Assembly (NCBI RefSeq): GCF_017315945.1 | Contig: NZ_JAFLWI010000006.1 | Location: 124,001 to 188,000, forward strand | Source: Candidatus Enterococcus courvalinii | Lineage (GTDB): Bacteria > Bacillota > Bacilli > Lactobacillales > Enterococcaceae | DNA: 64,000 bases | Reading direction: 5' to 3' | Shown here: piece by piece, positions 18,299-27,466 of the stretch | Position numbering within the stretch: position 1 is the stretch's first letter | Layout: each line of letters starts with the position of its first letter | Made by a program: the position numbers and the translations under genes | Notes under the pieces: generated by a model | Database searches by the model: none | The model's input: only the letters and a program-made list of their open reading frames with translations | What the model was told of the DNA's origin: nothing

Positions 18299-19023
18299 AA
18301 AAGATGGTTAAATTGATGTCAACTGCTTTGTTATTCAGTTTGATAGCAAATTCAATTCAAGTGGCTGCAGAGGAAACATTTCCGAAAGAATATAATTCAG
18401 AAGGAATCATTACTTTTGAAGCAGGAGACGAAGAGGTAACACCTCCAGTCGATCCAGAAAATCCAGATCCAACAGATCCTGTAGACCCAGTGGATCCTCC
18501 AGGACCAGGAACAGGCGGGGCATTATCAATTGATTACGGTTCAAAATTTAAATTTGGTGTACAAAAAATCTCTACAGCAGATAAAGTGTACTACGCAGCA
18601 CCAGATGAAATGACAGATGGTTCTAAAAAGCCAACATATGTCCAAGTTACTGATAAAAGAGGAACATTGGCGGGGTGGAAGCTAAGTCTTTCGCAACCAG
18701 AACAATTCAAAACAGCATCAGGCGAAGAGTTAGTTGGTGCACAGTTAGCATTCACAAAAGGACAAGCTGCTTCATTAGTTGATGCAAAATATACACCAAC
18801 AACTGTGAACGCTGAATTAACATTAACACCCGGAGCAAGTAATACGCTTGCAATCAATGCTAAAGAAGGAACTGGTGTTGGAACATGGGTTTACCGTTTT
18901 GGTGCCAATGAAGAAGAAAATAAAGAGGCTGTCCAACTTTCTGTACCAGGAAAATCTGTCAAATTAGCACAACAATATTCAACAACATTAGTTTGGTCTT
19001 TGGAAAATACACCAAATAACTAA
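18295..19023 (+). CDS. WxL-domain surface protein 1
   Basis: The 242-aa protein has a signal peptide (cleavage near VAAEE, about 26), a Pro-Asp rich linker of repeated DPxDP units (about residues 45-70), and a C-terminal WxL domain with both motifs: GWKLSL (about 125) and LVWSL near the end. WxL domains bind peptidoglycan non-covalently on the cell surface. It is 35-50% similar by eye to the proteins encoded at 19044 and 22511, pointing to duplication within the cluster. Confidence 0.92.
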   Translation: MKKMVKLMSTALLFSLIANSIQVAAEETFPKEYNSEGIITFEAGDEEVTPPVDPENPDPTDPVDPVDPPGPGTGGALSIDYGSKFKFGVQKISTADKVYYAAPDEMTDGSKKPTYVQVTDKRGTLAGWKLSLSQPEQFKTASGEELVGAQLAFTKGQAASLVDAKYTPTTVNAELTLTPGASNTLAINAKEGTGVGTWVYRFGANEEENKEAVQLSVPGKSVKLAQQYSTTLVWSLENTPNN

Positions 19024-19043
19024 ATTTGAGGAGGAGATTATCA

Positions 19044-19823
19044 ATGAAAAGACAAATCATAGGTCTGTTAGCTTTCAGTACTTTGGGACTGTTAGCGTCA
19101 TCTATCGAAGGATATGCAGCAGAAAACAAACAGTATGAATCAAATGGACTCGTAGAATTTATTCCTAATTTAGATCCAACTGCGCCGGTTGATCCAGAAA
19201 ATCCAGACCCAGAAAAACCAGTAAATCCAATTGATCCAACAGATCCAAATGGACCAAATCCAGGAACGCAAGGACCATTGTCAATTGACTATGCTTCTAG
19301 TTTAGACTTTGGTAAAAACCGTATTTCCAATAAAGATCAAGTTTACTTTGCTAGAGCACAGGAATATCAGGGAGAACAAAAAGATACGGCGAATTTTGTT
19401 CAGATTTCTGACAATCGTGGAACAAATGGTGGTTGGACGTTAACTGTCAAACAAGCTGCCCAATTAACTTCGACAACGCAAACATTAAATAATGTTTTGA
19501 CGGGTGCCCAAATTACTTTGAATGATCCAACAGTGAAGAGTAATGCACAAAATGTAGTAGCACCTGATGCAAAAGCAAACATTGCTTTAGTACCTGGAGA
19601 AGAATCTGTGGTGACAACAGCCAAAACGGGTGCTGGTGCTGGAACTTGGGCTACTTATTGGGGAGCTGTTGAAGAAGTAGAAGAAGTTGATGAAAATGGT
19701 GACGCACAAAAGGTAAATGTTACAAAGGCTATCCAATTAGCTGTACCTGGTTCAACACCTAAAGATGCGGTTAAATACCAAACAAAATTGGTTTGGACGT
19801 TAACGGATGTTCCAGGAATTTAG
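19044..19823 (+). CDS. WxL-domain surface protein 2
   Basis: The 259-aa precursor starts with ATG at 19044 behind GAGGAGGAG. A signal peptide ends near YAAEN (about 25). A Pro-Asp linker (NPDPEKPVNPIDPTDPN) leads to the WxL domain with GGWTLTV (about 130) and LVWTLTDVPG at the C-terminus. It shares the SIDYASSLDFG segment with the WxL protein at 22511, its closest paralogue here. Location: secreted and wall-associated. Confidence 0.92.
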   Translation: MKRQIIGLLAFSTLGLLASSIEGYAAENKQYESNGLVEFIPNLDPTAPVDPENPDPEKPVNPIDPTDPNGPNPGTQGPLSIDYASSLDFGKNRISNKDQVYFARAQEYQGEQKDTANFVQISDNRGTNGGWTLTVKQAAQLTSTTQTLNNVLTGAQITLNDPTVKSNAQNVVAPDAKANIALVPGEESVVTTAKTGAGAGTWATYWGAVEEVEEVDENGDAQKVNVTKAIQLAVPGSTPKDAVKYQTKLVWTLTDVPGI

Positions 19824-19842
19824 GGATTAGGGGGAAAGAGAT

Positions 19843-22488
19843 ATGTTCAAAGGGAAAATAGTTACGCTAATGTTAAGCGGCATATTAGCGACCAATATCT
19901 CTCCTATTGTCAATACATTTAGCTCAGACTCTATTGCAAACAGTTCTGAAATCATTCAAAATGAATTGCTTGATACAGGCATTTCGGAACAATTGCACAC
20001 GGATACTTCTGATCAGCAAACAGAAACGAGTGACACCCAAACCGATGATTCAGCCCATGAAACACTTTCTTCAAGTGAAGAAGGAAATGAAAGTACTACC
20101 GAATCAAGTGATACCGCAAAGAAAACATCTAAAGCAGAAGCAAAAACTGAAGACAGTGCGCTAATCACTACAAGAGAAGCAGCTGTTGACGGCATAGAAG
20201 TATCCAGTTGGGATACATTTGTCCAAGCTATTAGAGACGAAACAGTCACTAAGGTTGTTTTGACAGGTGATTTTGACAATCCCAGTAATACAGATACCTC
20301 TTTAACTAACTATTCGAGAAAAAATGACTTAGAAATAGATGGGCGAGGTCATCGAGTTGATTTCAAAAGTTCATCTATTCAGCTCGGTTCGCCAACAGGA
20401 TCAGGAAATTTTCATATGCATGATATCGTGCTGAACCAACGTTATGGCGGGGCAAATAGTGAAGATATTGTGGGCACTCGTTTAAATTATACTAACGGTG
20501 GGAAATGGCGTTATCGTTTTGGCAATATTACAACGGAACCTGATGTTCAAAGGCTGGCAAGAGCCTCTCATTCGGAAGTAACAGTGTATGGAAAAATGGA
20601 CATCAATACGCGTGCGGAAAACTTCTATTTAGGTAGTTTGAAAATGGCAGATGGTACCAATTACAAAGGAAATGTAAATTATTACAATTTCTCGATTTTT
20701 TGGTATAACGTTGCCGCTGCGGATACCTCTACAGGTGCAAGCAAAGAGTTTACGATTGGGAAAAATTGTCGTGTCGATTTGACTCAAAGCCAGACAACGG
20801 GTACGACTTATCCAGCAGTTTATTCATATTATCAAGCATTAACGGTGGGAGAAAATAGTACATTTAACGTAAATATGCCCGGAAATGCAGTTCGATTTGA
20901 TATGGATGGTGCAGGAATGACCATAAAAGCAGGTGCGATTGTTAACTTAACGAGTAAGCAAAATTCTGGTTCAGTTGTAGCTTATAGTAATGACAACAAT
21001 TATTTGATTGTTGAACCAGGCGCTTATTTTTACACGATTGGTGTAAGTAATCAGCCATTGATTAATTTGTCTGCCAACGGACTAGGCACAGGAAACATCA
21101 GAAGACAAAATAATAAACTTATTTTGAATAGTCCTGCTCAATACGACATCCGTAATTTAAGAGATGGCTACACAGCAGTCCAAGTTGCTATGGGAAACTA
21201 TACGGATAATCTTTTTCAAATTGTCGATTCTGATATCGATTTGTGGAAGTTAGCTACACAACCTCTAGGCCCGTCAGATGAAACATATACAAAAGTAGCT
21301 CAATTTTCAGTAACCGGTAATGGTTCAAATGAACAAATCAGTGCTACCACATCTGGATTGAACTCCTTTTCTCAAAAAAATTATCGTAGAATCTCAGGAA
21401 TGAACCAAAATCCTGTCGTTGAGTGGGTTCCTGTTACAGATGCAGATAAAACTATTAAAGCCAGAGTGATTATCGGTTATGTACCAGATAACAATGGATT
21501 AAATGCTGACGGAGAAGTTACCTATATTCCTGTTTATGCTTCCAAAAATCAAGGAAATGTGACAATTACTGATACCCGCGGGAAAGTAACGAAAGATTTA
21601 TTGACAGACGAAAATGGCTACGTCAGTTATCAATCAGAATCCTTTAATCTTGCAGGAAAAGATATGCAGGCAACGGCACAAAGAGGGCCATGGATTTCGG
21701 AAGAAGTATCAAAATATCTTGTAATTGATGTTACACCGCCAGAACCAGCTATTATCGATAGCGGTGAAACCTTATCACCTTTGGTCAAAGAGCTATCAGG
21801 AAATGGCGAAGTTGGTGCTATCGTTACGATAACATTGAATGGTGAAAAACAAACCAATACTACGAATGTTTCTAGTGAAGGAAAGTGGACATTGTCTCTT
21901 TCAAATTTAAATTTAAAGAAAGATGATGTATTACAAATCTTTTTACAGGATACAAGTGGCAAAGTAACACAAATTCCAGATCCACCAAAAACGAATACTG
22001 AAATTGGAAACATCCAACCTGCAGAAGAGTATGCCTACCGCGATGCAGTCTTTAAAGCTGCAACAAAAATAGTTGTCATAGGAACCTTAGAACTGAAGAA
22101 TGTACCTGAAACATTTGATTTTGGTACGCAAAAAGTTAGCAGTATCCGAACAAAATATACACCAAATGTAATTGGAAACTTAATTGTTTCTGATACACGG
22201 GGAGATGAAAAAAATCCTTGGCGAATCATGTTGAAAGAAAAATCTCCTTTAGTTTCGGATGAGAACAGTTTAGAGGGACAATTTTATTACACGAATGATG
22301 AGGAAACAATCAATATCACTAGTGAAGCAATCCCCGTTGAAAAAGGTAAGTTAACAGAAGATGGCGAAATAAATTTATCAGACAGTTGGAATGATACCGA
22401 AGGGCTCAGTCTGCAGATTCCTATAGAAAAACAACTGTTAGGAACTTATAAAGGAACTTTAGAATGGACACTTGAAGATGTCCCTTAA
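19843..22488 (+). CDS. Large WxL adhesin with pectate-lyase-like beta-helix domain
   Basis: The 881-aa secreted protein has a signal peptide (about 1-30), an acidic Ser/Thr/Glu-rich stalk (about 40-110), a right-handed beta-helix-like adhesive domain (about 120-500, beginning VSSWDTFVQAIRDETVTKV), one or two bacterial Ig-like modules (about 540-720, with DVTPPEPAI marking the second), and a C-terminal WxL domain ending LEWTLEDVP. The first WxL motif is PWRIML, so Leu is replaced by Ile; the second is intact. Such proteins mediate adhesion; an enzymatic role in pectin breakdown is unlikely since no catalytic residues were recognised. Confidence 0.88.
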   Translation: MFKGKIVTLMLSGILATNISPIVNTFSSDSIANSSEIIQNELLDTGISEQLHTDTSDQQTETSDTQTDDSAHETLSSSEEGNESTTESSDTAKKTSKAEAKTEDSALITTREAAVDGIEVSSWDTFVQAIRDETVTKVVLTGDFDNPSNTDTSLTNYSRKNDLEIDGRGHRVDFKSSSIQLGSPTGSGNFHMHDIVLNQRYGGANSEDIVGTRLNYTNGGKWRYRFGNITTEPDVQRLARASHSEVTVYGKMDINTRAENFYLGSLKMADGTNYKGNVNYYNFSIFWYNVAAADTSTGASKEFTIGKNCRVDLTQSQTTGTTYPAVYSYYQALTVGENSTFNVNMPGNAVRFDMDGAGMTIKAGAIVNLTSKQNSGSVVAYSNDNNYLIVEPGAYFYTIGVSNQPLINLSANGLGTGNIRRQNNKLILNSPAQYDIRNLRDGYTAVQVAMGNYTDNLFQIVDSDIDLWKLATQPLGPSDETYTKVAQFSVTGNGSNEQISATTSGLNSFSQKNYRRISGMNQNPVVEWVPVTDADKTIKARVIIGYVPDNNGLNADGEVTYIPVYASKNQGNVTITDTRGKVTKDLLTDENGYVSYQSESFNLAGKDMQATAQRGPWISEEVSKYLVIDVTPPEPAIIDSGETLSPLVKELSGNGEVGAIVTITLNGEKQTNTTNVSSEGKWTLSLSNLNLKKDDVLQIFLQDTSGKVTQIPDPPKTNTEIGNIQPAEEYAYRDAVFKAATKIVVIGTLELKNVPETFDFGTQKVSSIRTKYTPNVIGNLIVSDTRGDEKNPWRIMLKEKSPLVSDENSLEGQFYYTNDEETINITSEAIPVEKGKLTEDGEINLSDSWNDTEGLSLQIPIEKQLLGTYKGTLEWTLEDVP

Positions 22489-22510
22489 TCAAAAGAATGG
22501 AGCGAATAAA

Positions 22511-23260
22511 ATGAAAAAATTATCGAAATTATTTATGTCAACAATCATCTTGGGCGCGCTAGCTACACCAGTCACTACTTTTGCGGCTGACGGTGGCGTT
22601 TATACTTCAAACGGAGTAGTAGAATTCGTACCAAACGAAGATCCGACTAATCCAGTGGATCCAACCGATCCAACAGACCCAGTAAATCCAATCGATCCAA
22701 CTGATCCAGATGGACCAAATCCTGGAACAAATGGACCACTATCAATTGACTACGCTTCAAGTTTGGATTTTGGTGTACAAAAAATCACTTCGAAAGATCA
22801 AACTTACTTTGCTGCATCACAAAAGTATAAAACATTAGATGCAGACGGTAATCCCTCAGATGAAGTGAAAGAGGGACCTAATTATGTGCAAGTAACAGAT
22901 AATCGTGGGACAGAGGCTGGCTGGTCATTGAAAGTGAATCAAGAAGGTCAATTTACATCTACTTCAGGAAAAGAACTAACTGGGGCAACAATTAGTTTCA
23001 AAAATGGGAGTGTCGTAACAGCATCTGATTCAGGTAAACCGGTTGGACCAGCAACGATTGTTTTAAATGCAGATGGTTCACAATCTGATGTTATGGCAGC
23101 TAGTGTAGGAAATGGTGCTGGAACATACCTTAACACTTGGGGAACTGCTGCAAACGCTGGTGAAAGTATTGAACTAAGTGTCCCAGGTTCAACTACAAAA
23201 TATGCTGAAAAATATTCAACTAAGTTAACATGGACACTAACTGACGTACCAGGAAATTAA
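22511..23260 (+). CDS. WxL-domain surface protein 3
   Basis: The 249-aa precursor starts at ATG 22511, close behind the adhesin stop codon. It has a signal peptide ending TTFAADG (about 25), a Pro-Asp linker (DPTNPVDPTDPTDPVNP) and a WxL domain with AGWSLKV (about 128) and LTWTLTDVPGN at the end. It is a duplicate of the proteins at 18295 and 19044, with longer linker repeats. Confidence 0.92.
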   Translation: MKKLSKLFMSTIILGALATPVTTFAADGGVYTSNGVVEFVPNEDPTNPVDPTDPTDPVNPIDPTDPDGPNPGTNGPLSIDYASSLDFGVQKITSKDQTYFAASQKYKTLDADGNPSDEVKEGPNYVQVTDNRGTEAGWSLKVNQEGQFTSTSGKELTGATISFKNGSVVTASDSGKPVGPATIVLNADGSQSDVMAASVGNGAGTYLNTWGTAANAGESIELSVPGSTTKYAEKYSTKLTWTLTDVPGN

Positions 23261-23263
23261 TGC

Positions 23264-23294
23264 CTTGAGAGACGAGAGATCATTCTCGTCTCTT
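23264..23294 (+). other. Hairpin between WxL genes and the DUF916 gene
   Basis: GAGACGAGA and TCTCGTCTC form a perfect 9-bp stem with a GATCAT loop. The downstream sequence TTATCTATT is not a proper T tract, so this may be a partial terminator or an RNA-processing/stability element that lowers expression of the anchor and sortase genes relative to the abundant WxL proteins. Confidence 0.6.
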
Positions 23295-23319
23295 ATCTAT
23301 TGGTAAAGGAGTGGTTTGA

Positions 23320-24402
23320 TTGAAACGAAAACAACTAATATTCACAATTGCACTAGTTATTTTAAGTGTTTTCTCTAGCAGTAAAACGGTAGCTGCCAGC
23401 GAATTCAATTTCGCGGTTACACCAATAACGCCTGAAAATCAAATTGATAAAGAAAAAACATATTTTGATCTTCAACTTGGTCCGGGTGAAAAGGAAGAGT
23501 TAAAAGTTGATTTACGAAATGACACGGATAAAGACGTGACAATTGATGTGTCACTAAATAGTGCAACGACTAATTCAAATGTAGTAGTTGAATATGGAAA
23601 AAATGAGATAGAAAAAGATAGCAGTCTAGCATTCAATCTTGAAGAATATGTAGATTATCCAGAAACTGTTACTTTGAAACCACATAGCAATCAAACGGTA
23701 ACCTTTCAAGTCACGATGCCAAACGAATCGTTTGATGGCGTTTTAGCAGGGGGAATCACGTTCAAAGAAGTTCAGACGGAAGATCAGCCAAAGGAAAAGG
23801 ATGAACAAGGATTATCAATCAAAAATGAATATTCATATGTTGTAGCTTTACTAATACGTCAAAACTTAAATGACGTGGCACCTCATTTAATTCTTCATGA
23901 GGTTAAGCCTGGGCAAATCAATGCTAGAAATGTCATTTTAGCGAATATCCAAAATGATCAAAAAACATATATCAACCAAGTGAGCATTCAAACAGAGATT
24001 ACAAAAAAAGGCCGCTCAGAAGTGCTATACCATGAAGAAAAAGAAGCGTTACAGATTGCACCAAACAGCAACTTTTCTTTTCCTACTTCTCTAGGAGGTG
24101 CTGCCTTAGAACCAGGTGAGTATCATCTAAAAATGACTGTATTTGGAAATGAAAATGAGTCAGGAAAGTTTACTAGAGAAAAAGAGAACACGACTGTTAA
24201 CTACAGCAACTATTGGGAATTTGAAAAAGATTTTACAATTGCTGGTGATGTTGCTAAGAAGTTGAATGCAAAAGATGTCACAATCAAAAAAGATAATACG
24301 AAGCTTTATATCCTGATAGGAATCATTTTCTTATTATTGATGTTGTTGTTGATACTTTGGTTGATTTGGAGAAAGAAAAAACATGAGGAAGAACAAACTT
24401 AA
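23320..24402 (+). CDS. DUF916/DUF3324 membrane protein (WxL-interacting protein)
   Basis: The 360-aa protein has a signal peptide, an N-terminal DUF916 domain (about 30-155; FAVTPITPENQIDKEKTYFDL), a DUF3324 domain (about 165-300) and a C-terminal transmembrane helix followed by a basic tail (about 325-350). Such proteins, always encoded with WxL genes, anchor WxL proteins at the membrane and can bind host proteins in E. faecium. The start is a TTG behind AAAGGAG. Its end overlaps the sortase gene by 20 bp. Confidence 0.92.
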   Translation: MKRKQLIFTIALVILSVFSSSKTVAASEFNFAVTPITPENQIDKEKTYFDLQLGPGEKEELKVDLRNDTDKDVTIDVSLNSATTNSNVVVEYGKNEIEKDSSLAFNLEEYVDYPETVTLKPHSNQTVTFQVTMPNESFDGVLAGGITFKEVQTEDQPKEKDEQGLSIKNEYSYVVALLIRQNLNDVAPHLILHEVKPGQINARNVILANIQNDQKTYINQVSIQTEITKKGRSEVLYHEEKEALQIAPNSNFSFPTSLGGAALEPGEYHLKMTVFGNENESGKFTREKENTTVNYSNYWEFEKDFTIAGDVAKKLNAKDVTIKKDNTKLYILIGIIFLLLMLLLILWLIWRKKKHEEEQT

Positions 24403-25138
24403 AATCATTATCAATTTACTTTTTATTATGGGTGTCTGTTTGATTTCTTTTCCTATTATTAAAAATACAATTACATTAGTAAAAATTCAGAAAACAAAAA
24501 TAATAACGAAGGAAGAATTACCAGTAGTAAAGCCAAATGAACGAATCGTTTTACCGACAATTGAAAGTTATCTAACAGCATCTTCCGAAAAAATTGGAAC
24601 AGCTATCGGAGAACTAAATATTCCTAGTCAAAAAATAAAAATACCTATTTTTGCTGGTTTAAATAATCAACAAATGTTATTTGGCGTAGGAGCTATGTAC
24701 CCAGAACGGAATGTTCTAAAGGATAACTTGGTACTTTTTGGTCATCATTTAAGCATGACAGAGCTATTATTAGGCAATATTCAAAATTTGCAGGTCGATG
24801 ACAAAATCACTGTGACATATCTAACGAACAAGATGCACTATCGAGTAATTAAAAAGAAAATAGTTAACGAAACAAATCTTAGTGTTTTAGAAAGTACGAA
24901 CATACCCCAGTTAACACTCATTACTTGTGACAAACCTGAACTTACTGATAAACGAATTGTAGTGACTGCAGAACTAATTGATCAGGAAGAACAGGAAACT
25001 TTAAAAAATACCAAGGATAACGTAATACCAAACAAAAAAATATTACAAAGGAGTATCGTAAAATATAGCTTATTACCTATTTTCATAATATTTACTGCGT
25101 TAGGCATAGGTAGCTATGTGATTTGGCGATACGTATGA
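24383..25138 (+). CDS. Sortase, class C topology, of the WxL locus
   Basis: The 251-aa transpeptidase has an N-terminal membrane anchor (about 8-25), a catalytic sortase domain with LFGHH (catalytic His about 120) and TLITCD (catalytic Cys about 185) followed by KRIVV (Arg about 195), and a second hydrophobic C-terminal segment (about 228-250). Two membrane segments flanking the domain point to class C rather than class A, although sequence around Cys is also class-A like. Its likely substrate is the LPSTG protein opening this operon. Confidence 0.88.
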   Translation: MRKNKLKIIINLLFIMGVCLISFPIIKNTITLVKIQKTKIITKEELPVVKPNERIVLPTIESYLTASSEKIGTAIGELNIPSQKIKIPIFAGLNNQQMLFGVGAMYPERNVLKDNLVLFGHHLSMTELLLGNIQNLQVDDKITVTYLTNKMHYRVIKKKIVNETNLSVLESTNIPQLTLITCDKPELTDKRIVVTAELIDQEEQETLKNTKDNVIPNKKILQRSIVKYSLLPIFIIFTALGIGSYVIWRYV

Positions 25139-25139
25139 A

Positions 25140-25589
25140 ATGATGAATCAGTATAAAAATATCTTATTGTGGAGTTCAATTATTCTCTCCCTTTTCAAAG
25201 CAACAAGTGCAGTATATGGGGATGAAAATCAACATCCCATTTATGATCCAACAAACCCTAATCAACAAGTCCAACCACTAGAAAATACACATGAAAATGA
25301 AGCAGTTGTTTCAATCGAGGATAGTTCTGAATCAGTAGCTGAAACACAAGAGAGTAGCAAAGAACCGAAAGAAACACAGGAATCTTCCGCTACAACTTCA
25401 TCAGCAAATAAGAAGGCACAAAAGAAACCAACTAAGAAAATTTATTTAACGAAAGAACTATTTAATGTCAATAAAAATGTTGTACAAAATGGCGGTCTAG
25501 ATGGTGACGACCCAGACCCAGATAATCTATTTTATTTCCAAATGATTGATGAATTAGTGGGAACAGCAATATATGGAAGAAAGAGCTGA
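25140..25589 (+). CDS. Small secreted Ser/Glu-rich protein of the WxL locus
   Basis: The 149-aa protein begins with a signal peptide (about 1-27), has an acidic low-complexity middle with repeated ESS/ETQE (about 55-95), a basic KKAQKKPTKK patch, and ends in a conserved-looking module with GGLDGDDPDPDN. No LPXTG, WxL or membrane anchor was found. It starts immediately after the sortase stop codon and ends 6 bp before the regulator. Function unknown; it may be an extracellular accessory of the locus. Confidence 0.75.
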   Translation: MMNQYKNILLWSSIILSLFKATSAVYGDENQHPIYDPTNPNQQVQPLENTHENEAVVSIEDSSESVAETQESSKEPKETQESSATTSSANKKAQKKPTKKIYLTKELFNVNKNVVQNGGLDGDDPDPDNLFYFQMIDELVGTAIYGRKS

Positions 25590-25595
25590 TTACTA

Positions 25596-27020
25596 ATGAA
25601 TTATGAGTTTTTTTTGAGCAAAGAGGACTATCGCAGTTATTCCTTACTTAAATATTTGGAAGAAAGCTCAAATTTGTCAGAATCAATACTAAAAATCCAA
25701 GAGGAATTATCACTGTCAACGTTCCTTTTGAAAAAAACGATTGAAAACCTAAATGATGATCTTGATGAGCTAGGTATAAGCGAACATTTAAAGATCCTTA
25801 CAACAGGTACAGAAGTTTCTTTAGAGATCGATGGCCATTATTCCAGTGGTTTTTTATTGTCAAATTATATCAAACGATCCATTTATTTAGATTTATTGAT
25901 TGAATTTTTTCGAGAAGATTACACGACCCTTGAAGTTTTTGCAGATGAGCACCATATCAGTTATTCCTCGGCGTATACTATACTGCAAGAGCTAAAAAAA
26001 GTGTTGAAGAAGCATCAGATCTTTTTTGATAAAAAAAAATTATACGGAAATCGAAGGAATATTATCATTTTCTATTACCAGTTATTTCTGGTTACAGATA
26101 TTTCTTACACGAAAGTTTATCCGGCAGATGTTATCGATAAAACAAATCAATTTATTTTTTTATTAAGTAATGAATATTCTTTGTCTGTTTATGAAAAGAA
26201 AAAATTATTTCATTATCTATCTGTCAATGTATTAGCAGAGAAGTCAAAAGAGTTAGAGATTTGCAAAAACATTATCCATTTTTTCTCTGAAGAAGGCGTT
26301 ACAAAAATAAAAAAGTTATTGAATCTATCTTCAACTACTTTTGCCTATCTAGTTCTGATTTGGCTCTATTTGAATGATAAAGTAGATCAAACCTATATCG
26401 AAAACAATAAAGATCAAGGTATCGAACAGTTAAATGATTATTTTATCCAAAAAATTGAAGAACGATTCAAGCCACTTCAAGAAGAAAACACTGGAGAGAT
26501 TCGTAGAGAATTAAGTAAAATTCATTTTAATATTCTGTATTATCCTATCAACAAATTTGATGAGTTTACCATCAACATTTATTTTTTTAGGCAAAATTAT
26601 CCAGAGTTTTACTTTTATTTGTTAGACTATATCAATTTATTAACGGAAGAGTACAAAGAATTATCCCGAGATAAAATATTTCTTTTTTTTAGTTACTTGA
26701 TGTTAGTAATCAATCATATACCGATCAAATTGATTTCTGATCCGGTAAAAGTCGGCATCGATTTTTCTTATGGATCTGCGTATAACCAATTCATCAAGAA
26801 AAACTTGAGTTTATATATCAATCTAAATGTTGAGATTATTGATGATGAGCAATCTAAACATACCGATGTGGTTATTACAAATATGAATAACTTATACGAA
26901 GAGGGCTCGCCACAAGTTGTCGTTTGGTTGAATCCACCTCGCCCCGTTGATTGGGGAAACCTTACCAAGATATTACTGAGAATCCAAGAGAAAAAGTATA
27001 AGAACAGTCAAAATAAATAA
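25596..27020 (+). CDS. Mga-like helix-turn-helix transcriptional regulator
   Basis: The 474-aa protein resembles the Mga/AtxA regulator family: an N-terminal winged-helix pair (about residues 15-75, and 110-160 containing VFADEHHISYSSAYTILQELK) and a PRD-like middle with a C-terminal EIIB-like region (about 390-470). Sugar-phosphotransferase control is typical of this family. It closes the WxL operon, so it probably activates it. The composition is unusually AT-rich and Tyr/Phe-rich, as often seen in such regulators. Confidence 0.82.
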   Translation: MNYEFFLSKEDYRSYSLLKYLEESSNLSESILKIQEELSLSTFLLKKTIENLNDDLDELGISEHLKILTTGTEVSLEIDGHYSSGFLLSNYIKRSIYLDLLIEFFREDYTTLEVFADEHHISYSSAYTILQELKKVLKKHQIFFDKKKLYGNRRNIIIFYYQLFLVTDISYTKVYPADVIDKTNQFIFLLSNEYSLSVYEKKKLFHYLSVNVLAEKSKELEICKNIIHFFSEEGVTKIKKLLNLSSTTFAYLVLIWLYLNDKVDQTYIENNKDQGIEQLNDYFIQKIEERFKPLQEENTGEIRRELSKIHFNILYYPINKFDEFTINIYFFRQNYPEFYFYLLDYINLLTEEYKELSRDKIFLFFSYLMLVINHIPIKLISDPVKVGIDFSYGSAYNQFIKKNLSLYINLNVEIIDDEQSKHTDVVITNMNNLYEEGSPQVVVWLNPPRPVDWGNLTKILLRIQEKKYKNSQNK

Positions 27021-27104
27021 TACTCGTACAAGTATAGTTATCGAAAAATAAGACTTTTAGCTATTGATCAGTAGCCAAACATCGAAAAATTATTTTTTAA
27101 ACAA

Positions 27105-27148
27105 AAAGATGGAACAAGACGCAAGCTCGTTTTGTCCATCTTTTTTAT
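27105..27148 (+). terminator. Intrinsic terminator of the WxL operon
   Basis: AAAAGATGGA and TCCATCTTTT pair, with CAAGACG / CTCGTTTTG extending the stem around CAAG, followed by a T tract. It lies about 85 bp past the regulator's stop codon. Confidence 0.85.
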
Positions 27149-27270
27149 TGTCTGAAGTTTGATTATGAAAGAGGCAAGAGTCGTTGTTTCCAAAAGCATG
27201 GAGAACGCCCGAAATCTGTCGAAAGGATCTGAATATTTCTCTTTGAAGAGGAACAAATCAAAAGCAATGA

Positions 27271-27299
27271 TTGACGAAAAAAAGAAATTGGTGTTTACT
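27271..27299 (+). promoter_or_regulatory. Putative promoter of the FusB-like gene
   Basis: TTGACG (27271-27276) and TTTACT (27294-27299) are spaced 17 bp. The -10 is weak. It precedes the leader ORF by about 55 bp. The 120 bp between the WxL terminator and this promoter hold no other recognised element. Confidence 0.45.
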
Positions 27300-27355
27300 T
27301 ACAGATGACCATTCCAAGTACATAGATCAATGCCATTAAAGGGGGTGATGATGAG

Positions 27356-27403
27356 ATGCACAATAACGTATCTTATTTAAAAGAGTTGGGTTTGAACAAG
27401 TAA
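27356..27403 (+). CDS. 15-aa leader peptide upstream of the FusB-like gene
   Basis: ATG at 27356 follows AAAGGGGGTGAT and opens a 15-codon ORF, MHNNVSYLKELGLNK, ended by TAA. Directly behind it is a hairpin and then the FusB-like gene. Ribosome-binding site, size and position match leader peptides of inducible antibiotic-resistance genes. Overlapping ATGs at 27348 and 27351 in another frame give only MMRCTITYLI. Translation is inferred. Confidence 0.6.
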   Translation: MHNNVSYLKELGLNK

Positions 27404-27406
27404 CGA

Positions 27407-27466
27407 CATACTTTGTTGAAACAACTTTTTTCTTCAAAGTATGACTTTTGAAAGAAGAAAGGACTC
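27407..27466 (+). promoter_or_regulatory. Attenuator-like hairpin before the FusB-like gene
   Basis: CATACTTTG (27407-27415) and CAAAGTATG (27435-27443) form a perfect 9-bp stem. Within its loop lies TTTTTTCTTC, which can alternatively pair with GAAGAAAGGA, the ribosome-binding region of the FusB-like gene. The two mutually exclusive pairings are what translational attenuation needs: stalling of a ribosome on the leader would decide which one forms. Confidence 0.55.
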
